From Pseudosulfitobacter pseudonitzschiae (GTDB lineage: Bacteria > Pseudomonadota > Alphaproteobacteria > Rhodobacterales > Rhodobacteraceae): 64,000 nucleotides of DNA. The notes under the pieces are model-generated. The model saw only the letters and a program-made list of their open reading frames with translations, was not told the DNA's origin and did not search any database. This document shows positions 58,251-64,000 of the stretch, piece by piece. Position 1 is the first letter of the stretch, and each line of letters starts with the position of its first letter. The translations under genes were made by a program, and so were the position numbers. The stretch lies in the NCBI RefSeq assembly GCF_900129395.1, contig NZ_FQVP01000002.1, positions 186,001 through 250,000 of the forward strand, in the 5' to 3' direction.

Positions 58251-58931
58251 ATGTACCACCGCTACGCGATCTATGTCACCGCAGCACCTGACACGGCGCT
58301 CGCGCGCTTCGGGGCCGCATGGCTGGGCTGGGACAGCGCCACCGGCACAGCCGTGCCGCAGCCGCAGGTGCCGGGGCTGGACATGCCCGCGATCACCGCA
58401 GCGCCGCATCCCTACGGCTTTCACGGCACCATCAAACCGCCCTTCCGGCTGGCCGCGGGCAGCACCCCCGACGCGCTGCTGGCCGACCTGACGGCGCTGT
58501 GCACGCGACTGCCCGCCGTGACCTTGCAGGGGCTTGAACTGGCACGGCTCGGCGGCTTCTTTGCGCTGGTGCCACAGGGCGATGCAACGGCCCTTGCCGA
58601 TCTGGCGGGGCAGGTGGTGCAATCGCTGGACCACCACCGCGCCCCACCGACCCAGGCCGAGCTGGACAAACGCCGCGCCGCCCGCCTGAACCCGCAGCAA
58701 GAGGCGCATTTGCAGCGATGGGGCTACCCTTACGTGCTGGACCAGTTCCGCTATCACATGACCCTGACGGGACGGCTGGACCCGGACACCCGCCCGACCG
58801 CACAGGCCGCAATGGCCGACCGCATCGCGGCGCTGCCGCTGGCCCCGTTCACCATCGACGCACTGACACTGCTGGGACAGGACGACGCGGGCCGTTTCCA
58901 CCAGATCGCCCGCCTGCCGCTGGCAGGCTGA
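58251..58931 (+). CDS. DUF1045 protein (2H phosphoesterase-like)
   Basis: A 226-aa protein with two HxT/S motifs, YGFHGTIKPPF and YHMTLTG, arranged as in the 2H phosphoesterase superfamily. DUF1045 genes usually sit in phosphonate (phn) clusters where the protein may process phosphoribosyl intermediates; here no phn genes are near. AAAGG precedes the ATG. Divergent from the gamma-glutamyltransferase. Confidence 0.85.
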   Translation: MYHRYAIYVTAAPDTALARFGAAWLGWDSATGTAVPQPQVPGLDMPAITAAPHPYGFHGTIKPPFRLAAGSTPDALLADLTALCTRLPAVTLQGLELARLGGFFALVPQGDATALADLAGQVVQSLDHHRAPPTQAELDKRRAARLNPQQEAHLQRWGYPYVLDQFRYHMTLTGRLDPDTRPTAQAAMADRIAALPLAPFTIDALTLLGQDDAGRFHQIARLPLAG

Positions 58932-59142
58932 CCAATCGGAATCACAGTCCCTGTAAACAACGGCAGCCTGCATAATCGCTTGTGAGGTCAACCTTGGGTG
59001 GAGCCGCTCAGGAAAATGTCCTTATCTTTCAGACAACTTGCCAGTTTATTGTTTCGTCAAGCTTGCACCGTTCCGACCCGCGCCGTAATTTGTTCACAAT
59101 ATTTCCAGAACACATTTGATGCATTTTGATAGGACTGCGCAC

Positions 59143-60711
59143 ATGGCACTTTACACCGGAACTCACCCCACCACCTACATCGGCTATGACACTGATCCGA
59201 ACGACGCCGATCAGGACATTGACGCGCTGATTCAGGGCTATGCATGGGATGTGACAGCGACACGCACGCTGGCCTTCAGTTTCCTCAAGTATGAAGAGGA
59301 AAAGCACTATACCGACAGCGCCTATAACGAGACCGAGTTTACCGAGACCTGGAAAGCCCAGGCCCGTCTGGCTCTGCTGGAGTTCACCAAAGTTATCGAC
59401 ATCGACTTTGAGGAACAGGCCCAGCCCACAGATGTGACCGACGCCACCAACAACGGTTCGGACGGCGTGCTGCGCTTTGCCACCGCCGACGGCATGGGCA
59501 CGGCCTTCGGCTATTACCCGAACTCGGGTGAATCCGGCGGCGACATGATGTTCAACTATTCGAACTATGACGACGATGCGAACATCGGCACCTACACATA
59601 TGCCACCATGATGCACGAGATCGGTCACACAATGGGGCTGGCCCATGGTCATGAAACGTCGCGTGGCGGGGCCATGACCGCCGATAAGGATTCGATGGAA
59701 TATTCCATCATGACCTACAATTCGCACACCGGCGATCCCGCACCCTTTTATACCAACGCCGACGGACACTATGCCCAGACGCTGATGATATATGACATTG
59801 CGGCCCTGCAACGTCTGTACGGTGCCGACTTTACCAAGGAAGCGGGCGATACCGTCTATACCTTCGACACCACCACCGGCGAGATGTTCATCAACGGTGT
59901 CGGTCAGGGTGCTGCGCGCGACGATTCCAACAACCTGTCGAACGTGACCTTCCGCACCGTCTGGGACGGTGATGGCAAGGACACCTATGACCTGTCAAAC
60001 TTTACCAATGACTTGTTGATCGACCTGACACCGGGCGGCTATTCCGACTTTGACGTGAACGGCAACGACCTGCGCGCCATGCTGAACCAGGGCTGGGACG
60101 AATCTGGCAACTACGTCGGCGCTTCGGCATTTGAATATGCCCGCGGCCACCTGTTCAACGCCCTGCAATACGAAGGCGACGCGCGCTCGCTGATCGAACG
60201 CGCCATCGGTGGGACCGGTGACGACACGATGATCGGCAACGTCGCCAACAACAGACTGTATGGCGGCGAAGGCGAGGACATGCTGCTCGGAAACAATGGC
60301 CGCGACGACCTGCGCGGAGAGGCCGGTTCGGATATCATCTACGGCGGCAACGGCTACGACTTTATCCGGGGCGGCAAGGACCGCGACTACATCTATGGCG
60401 AAAACGGCAACGATAAGATTGATGGCAACAAGGGCCGCGATATCATCACCGGCGGCAAGGGCGAAGACACCCTGACCGGCGGGGCAGGGGCCGACAAGTT
60501 CAAGTTCGCCAAGAACGACGGCAACGATCACATCACCGATTTCGAGCTGGCCTTTGACACGCTGGTCATCGACATCGACAAATCCGCCAGCCCGATCACC
60601 GGCAGCACGGTGGGCGGCGATTTCGTGATTGATTACGGCTATGGCGAAACGATCACGCTCGAAGGTCTGGCAGGCATCACGCTGAATGACATCGACATCA
60701 TCCTGACCTGA
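59143..60711 (+). CDS. Serralysin-like M10 metalloprotease with RTX repeats
   Basis: A 522-aa secreted zinc protease. No N-terminal signal peptide. Zinc site HEIGHTMGLAHG at residues 158-169 and Met-turn YSIMTYNSH. RTX nonapeptides of the GGxGxDxxx kind run from about residue 356 to 450 (GGTGDDTMI, GGEGEDMLL, GGKGEDTLT, GGAGADKFK), binding calcium outside the cell. C-terminal hydrophobic region is the type I secretion signal; no ABC/HlyD/TolC exporter is nearby. Strong terminator follows. Confidence 0.94.
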   Translation: MALYTGTHPTTYIGYDTDPNDADQDIDALIQGYAWDVTATRTLAFSFLKYEEEKHYTDSAYNETEFTETWKAQARLALLEFTKVIDIDFEEQAQPTDVTDATNNGSDGVLRFATADGMGTAFGYYPNSGESGGDMMFNYSNYDDDANIGTYTYATMMHEIGHTMGLAHGHETSRGGAMTADKDSMEYSIMTYNSHTGDPAPFYTNADGHYAQTLMIYDIAALQRLYGADFTKEAGDTVYTFDTTTGEMFINGVGQGAARDDSNNLSNVTFRTVWDGDGKDTYDLSNFTNDLLIDLTPGGYSDFDVNGNDLRAMLNQGWDESGNYVGASAFEYARGHLFNALQYEGDARSLIERAIGGTGDDTMIGNVANNRLYGGEGEDMLLGNNGRDDLRGEAGSDIIYGGNGYDFIRGGKDRDYIYGENGNDKIDGNKGRDIITGGKGEDTLTGGAGADKFKFAKNDGNDHITDFELAFDTLVIDIDKSASPITGSTVGGDFVIDYGYGETITLEGLAGITLNDIDIILT

Positions 60712-60733
60712 TCGGGGCAAAGCACAGATCAAG

Positions 60734-60766
60734 GCCCCGCGCGTTTCCTGACGCGCGGGGCTTTTT
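60734..60766 (+). terminator. Intrinsic terminator after the serralysin gene
   Basis: Perfect 11-bp stem (60734-60744 with 60751-60761), TTTTT tail. Confidence 0.93.
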
Positions 60767-61248
60767 CATGCGGCGACAGGGGGCAGCGTGGAATGCGCCA
60801 GGTAAAACGGTCTTGCGTGTCAGATTGCTGACCCACATCACATGGGAAATAGGAATGTGACCATTCATGCCGCGCGCAGCGAATGACCGAAAAGGGCGCG
60901 TTCCGCATTCCACCAAGCGCGGAATCGAGGCCGAAGGCCGCCGCGCATCGACGGGCACCCCACGGCACGGCGATTTGGCTGCTGTTGAGCGTGACGGATA
61001 GCTCGGATGTGTTTGGCTGCCATTAAGTGGCAGACACTAAAGTTGCATCGCCGCACCTCGGCCCGTCGATGCGCGGCTTTGCTAACGACAGCATCGTCCG
61101 CTTACCTGACCTTCACGCGCGTCGCAGCGAATGTCCGGTTTGGGTCGGAAATGCCAGGCATCTAGAATTGCTGTGGCGAACGGCCCCCCGACAAGCTTCA
61201 GATAATCCGGGGGATCGCGTCGCTTTAACATAGCACCCAACACAGGGC
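60767..61248. other. 482-bp non-coding region with inverted repeats
   Basis: No gene is supported here. It contains a 16-bp inverted repeat (60941-60956 and 61061-61076), and the 8-base sequence GCAGCGAA recurs at about 60878 and 61124. Only short unrelated frames are present. It looks like decayed or repetitive intergenic sequence. Confidence 0.5.
60941..61076. repeat. 16-bp perfect inverted repeat
   Basis: CCGCGCATCGACGGGC (60941-60956) and GCCCGTCGATGCGCGG (61061-61076) are exact complements separated by 104 bases, within sequence that has no gene. Could be ends of a small non-autonomous element or a long hairpin. Confidence 0.75.
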
Positions 61249-62256
61249 CTAAACCGTCTCCGGCACACCCTGCAAACTGCGCAGCGCCTCGGCGGCAATC
61301 TCGAACGACCGCACCCGTGCGGCGTGATCGTGGATCATGCCGGTCACCATCAACTCGTCCGGCTGGTGCGCCTCGATGATCCGTGCCAGCCCGTCGCGCA
61401 CGTTTGCAGGCGATCCTTGGGCCGAGCACGACATCGCCTGTTGCACCCCTGCCATCACCTGCGGCGGGATCTGGTCCTCGACGTTTTTCACGGGATAAGG
61501 CAGCTTGCCCGGACGCCCCGTGCGCAGCCGCGCAAAGGACAACAGCTGCGACGACCGCAGATACTCTGCCTCGGCATCGGTCTCAGCCGCACAAACCCCC
61601 GCCGCGACGATCACATAGGGCTTGTCCAGCCACGCCGACGGCTTGAAGTCCCGCCGGTAGATCGCCAACGCCTCGTCCAGCATCGCAGGCGCGAAATGCG
61701 AGGCAAAGGCATAAGGCAGCCCGAAATGCGCCGCCAATTGCGCACCATACAGCGACGACCCCAAGATCCAGACCGGCACCTTGGTGCCCTCGCCCGGAAA
61801 GGCACGCACAGCCGCGCTGCCGTCACCCTCTTCCATGTATTGGATCAGCTCGGCCACATCCTGCGGAAAGCTGTCCTCGGGCGCCATGTACCGGCGCAGG
61901 GCGCGGGCGGTGGCCATATCGGTGCCCGGCGCACGGCCCAGCCCCAGGTCAATACGGTCGGGGTAAAGCGTGGCCAGCGTGCCGAACTGCTCGGCCACCA
62001 TCAGCGGCGCGTGGTTGGGCAGCATGATGCCGCCTGCGCCCACACGAATGCGTTTCGTGGCTCCGGCGACATGGCCGATCACCACGGCAGTGGCGGCGCT
62101 GGCAATGCCCGGCATGTTGTGATGCTCCGCCAGCCAATAGCGGTGATAGCCCACAGCTTCGGCCGCCTGCGCCAGCTTGACGGTGTTGGCCAATGCATCG
62201 GCGGCGGTGGACCCTTCGGGCACGGGAGAGAGATCAAGAAGCGAGAAATGTTGCAT
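61249..62256 (-). CDS. LLM-class flavin-dependent oxidoreductase
   Basis: A 335-aa luciferase-like monooxygenase-family enzyme. Typical blocks: [57 protein letters not shown] and [24 protein letters not shown]. Uses FMN or F420; substrate unknown. AAAGG some 12 bases before the ATG. It follows a histidine kinase gene by 29 bp on the same strand. Confidence 0.92.
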   Translation of the reverse strand: MQHFSLLDLSPVPEGSTAADALANTVKLAQAAEAVGYHRYWLAEHHNMPGIASAATAVVIGHVAGATKRIRVGAGGIMLPNHAPLMVAEQFGTLATLYPDRIDLGLGRAPGTDMATARALRRYMAPEDSFPQDVAELIQYMEEGDGSAAVRAFPGEGTKVPVWILGSSLYGAQLAAHFGLPYAFASHFAPAMLDEALAIYRRDFKPSAWLDKPYVIVAAGVCAAETDAEAEYLRSSQLLSFARLRTGRPGKLPYPVKNVEDQIPPQVMAGVQQAMSCSAQGSPANVRDGLARIIEAHQPDELMVTGMIHDHAARVRSFEIAAEALRSLQGVPETV

Positions 62257-62285
62257 ATCGGAAGATACCTTTCGTTGGTATCAAT

Positions 62286-63611
62286 CTAGGTATCCGCATC
62301 GTCGGAACCAACCACCTGTTTGCATTCGACCTGTGGCAGCAGCACCGACACCGTCGTGCCACGCTGGCTCGACCGGATCAGGACGCCGCCACCCAGGCTT
62401 TGCGCGATGGAAAGCACCATCGCCAGCCCCAACCCGGTGCCCTTGCCTTCGGGCTTGGTGGTAAAGAACGGCTCGACCACCTGCGCCAGATGTTCCGCAG
62501 GAATACCTTCGCCGGTGTCGCGCACATCATAGCTGACATAGCGTCCCTGCGGCAGGGATTGGCCGCCTGCAACGGTCAATGGCGCGCTGATGGTGACCAA
62601 CCCGGCCCGGACAATCACGGACCCACCCTTGGGCATCGCATCATTCGCATTGACGATCAGGTTGAGCAACGCGGTGACAATCTGCCTGCGGTCCGCCTGA
62701 ACGCAGGTCGGATGTTGCAGGAACCCGATTGTCATCTCGACCTCACGCGACAACAGGCGCCGCGCCAGCAGGTCAATGTCGATCAACGGTGCGTTGGCAT
62801 CAAGGTTGACCAGCCGCATCGGCGTCCTGCGGGCAAAAAGCAAAAGCTCGTTCACGATCAGCGCGGCCTGATCCGCAGCCGTCCGCACGGCATCCAGACA
62901 ATCGGCACGTCCCTTGGGGTCTTCCAGATCGTCATACAGCTCAAGGCTGCCGCTGATCACGGTCAGATGGTTGTTGAAATCATGGGCAATACCGCCCGCC
63001 ATCTGCCCGACCGCCGCCAGCTTTTGCGCTTGCGCCGCATTGTCGCGCGCCTGTTGCTCTGCCAGTTTCAAGGCCCGGCTCTGCAACATGGATTGCGCAA
63101 AATAACTGACCAAAGCCATCCAGCAGATAACAAGGCCGATGCGGCTGACCAGCCCATTGAATTCCGGCAGGACCTTGATCAGAACACTGGTCATCGTCCC
63201 CCAGATCACCACGATCTCGCTGACAATCACATACAACGATACGTCATTGCGCCGGATCAGATAGACCAGCACGCAACCGAACAATCCGGCTCCGGACAGG
63301 CTGACGGCACGGCTTTCCTGTGCGACCATCCAGGCGGGTGCCCAAACGAAACTGATCAGCACCACCAGGAACAAGGTCTGCGCGATGCGCAGCTCTCGCA
63401 TGGTGGCGGATTTCAGATTGCTGCGCAGAAACAAATAATAGACCAGATGCGCCAGCCCAAAGCCCACGCACCACAGCAACACAGGGGATTTGTGCGTCAA
63501 CTGGGCCAGCAGCACACTGCCAAGCGTAATGCCGAACAGACGCGCAATCCATTCGGGCTTGTCTGAATATTCCAGATTAATCAGACGGGATATTTCTTCG
63601 GTTGGGTTCAT
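62286..63611 (-). CDS. Orphan membrane sensor histidine kinase
   Basis: A 441-aa kinase with six or so N-terminal helices (about 30-190), HisKA block GQMAGGIAHDFNNHLTVI (the NtrB-like HDFNN type), N box LLNLIVNANDAMPKGG and GKGTGLGLAMV. No response regulator is adjacent. Start at 63611 is uncertain; it lacks a clear ribosome binding site. Same strand as the LLM gene. Confidence 0.85.
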   Translation of the reverse strand: MNPTEEISRLINLEYSDKPEWIARLFGITLGSVLLAQLTHKSPVLLWCVGFGLAHLVYYLFLRSNLKSATMRELRIAQTLFLVVLISFVWAPAWMVAQESRAVSLSGAGLFGCVLVYLIRRNDVSLYVIVSEIVVIWGTMTSVLIKVLPEFNGLVSRIGLVICWMALVSYFAQSMLQSRALKLAEQQARDNAAQAQKLAAVGQMAGGIAHDFNNHLTVISGSLELYDDLEDPKGRADCLDAVRTAADQAALIVNELLLFARRTPMRLVNLDANAPLIDIDLLARRLLSREVEMTIGFLQHPTCVQADRRQIVTALLNLIVNANDAMPKGGSVIVRAGLVTISAPLTVAGGQSLPQGRYVSYDVRDTGEGIPAEHLAQVVEPFFTTKPEGKGTGLGLAMVLSIAQSLGGGVLIRSSQRGTTVSVLLPQVECKQVVGSDDADT

Positions 63612-63908
63612 TTGCCGATAATGTACATCGTAATAGCCAAAGGTCACCGAATTTCCGTCTTTCCATAAGCGAATTGACACCGGTGCGGCGACTTTGCGCT
63701 GCTTGCAGTGGCAGCAGTCTACAAGGGCGATTCGCCGCAAAATCAGGCGCTACACCAGTTTTCCACCCTTTCACAGGGGCACGGGTTGCACCCGGCGAAG
63801 CAGGCTCCATAATCGGGGGACTGTTCGGGCGGCCCACGCTCAAAATGTCCAAGTCGCAGGGATTGCGATGACAGGCAGACGCAATGCCAAGTTCGAGAGC
63901 GCAGCCAG
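63612..63908. other. Intergenic region at right end
   Basis: These 297 bases carry no convincing gene on either strand. They should contain promoters for the divergent kinase and the partial gene at the right edge. No clear motif seen. Confidence 0.35.
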
Positions 63909-64000
63909 ATGAGCCAAAGCACCCAATCCCTCAGCCGTCGTATCCAGGACCTGGTCCAGCAGATCTATCCCGAACTGGATGCCACCATCCTCGCCAGCCT
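63909..64000 (+). CDS. Partial gene, N-terminus only
   Basis: Thirty codons beginning MSQSTQSLSRRIQDL and continuing VQQIYPELDATILAS before the window ends. The helical start with QIYPELD is loosely reminiscent of GH13 sucrose phosphorylase or amylosucrase-type proteins, but too little is present to name it. Confidence 0.5.
   Translation, partial: MSQSTQSLSRRIQDLVQQIYPELDATILAS

Noticed and set aside
56526-58991. 821-aa reading of the gamma-glutamyltransferase
   Set aside because: The first 290 codons overlap the divergent DUF1045 gene and look random; the ATG at 58121 has a ribosome binding site.
60242-60510. Repeated Gly-rich codons considered as a DNA repeat array or CRISPR
   Set aside because: They encode RTX nonapeptides in frame; there is no spacer structure.

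Overview
The window is GC-rich chromosomal DNA with tightly packed genes on both strands. It most resembles a marine alphaproteobacterium of the Rhodobacteraceae (Roseobacter group). Pointers are the class I lysyl-tRNA synthetase, the NDUFS4-like complex I subunit, the short oxygen-dependent nrdHIEF cluster behind a cobalamin riboswitch, several ABC importers for phosphorylated compounds, and a LuxI-type synthase. This assignment is inference from gene content; no rRNA is present. I see no prophage, intact insertion sequence or CRISPR array.

Layout. 0-8.9 kb is mostly housekeeping: ettA, a MOSC protein, nadD, an EamA exporter, dacB, a TerB-like protein and lysK. 9-18.3 kb carries a large beta-helix protein, envelope proteins, a hemerythrin, uvrB, a secreted trypsin-like protease and a complex I accessory subunit. 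18.3-24.8 kb is an exopolysaccharide region: a GH8 glucanase, an HlyD-like periplasmic adaptor and a family 2 synthase without a recognisable PilZ domain, facing a beta-barrel protein and a Cache sensor that has no output domain. This resembles the rhizobial bgsBA mixed-linkage beta-glucan system more than a standard bcs operon.

25-30.9 kb holds a TetR regulator and a metallophosphoesterase divergent from a four-gene Ugp/sugar-type ABC importer, with a palindromic operator candidate between them. 31.1-35.1 kb is nrdHIEF behind a cobalamin riboswitch. 35.5-37.7 kb has a MYG1 protein, a GNAT enzyme, a Cu/Zn superoxide dismutase and tRNA-Arg(TCT). 38-45.8 kb is an eight-gene operon: an Opp-type importer, a glycerophosphodiester phosphodiesterase, a HAD phosphatase and a sugar isomerase-like protein. 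Its logic matches the agrocinopine acc operon: import a phosphodiester, cleave it, dephosphorylate it, then isomerise the product.

46.3-48.6 kb pairs a LuxI-family synthase with a divergent six-helix histidine kinase and no LuxR nearby. 48.7-52.4 kb is a patatin / acetoacetate decarboxylase / SpoIIAA-like / 3-hydroxybutyrate dehydrogenase cluster, probably for polyhydroxybutyrate or ketone-body turnover. 52.5-64 kb has stress-membrane proteins, an OmpR-type two-component pair, gamma-glutamyltransferase, a DUF1045 protein, a serralysin-like RTX protease, an LLM oxidoreductase, an orphan histidine kinase and the start of one more gene at the right edge.

The candidates best placed to be new are the beta-glucan locus with its outputless sensor, the LuxI/membrane-kinase pair and the acc-like phosphodiester operon.
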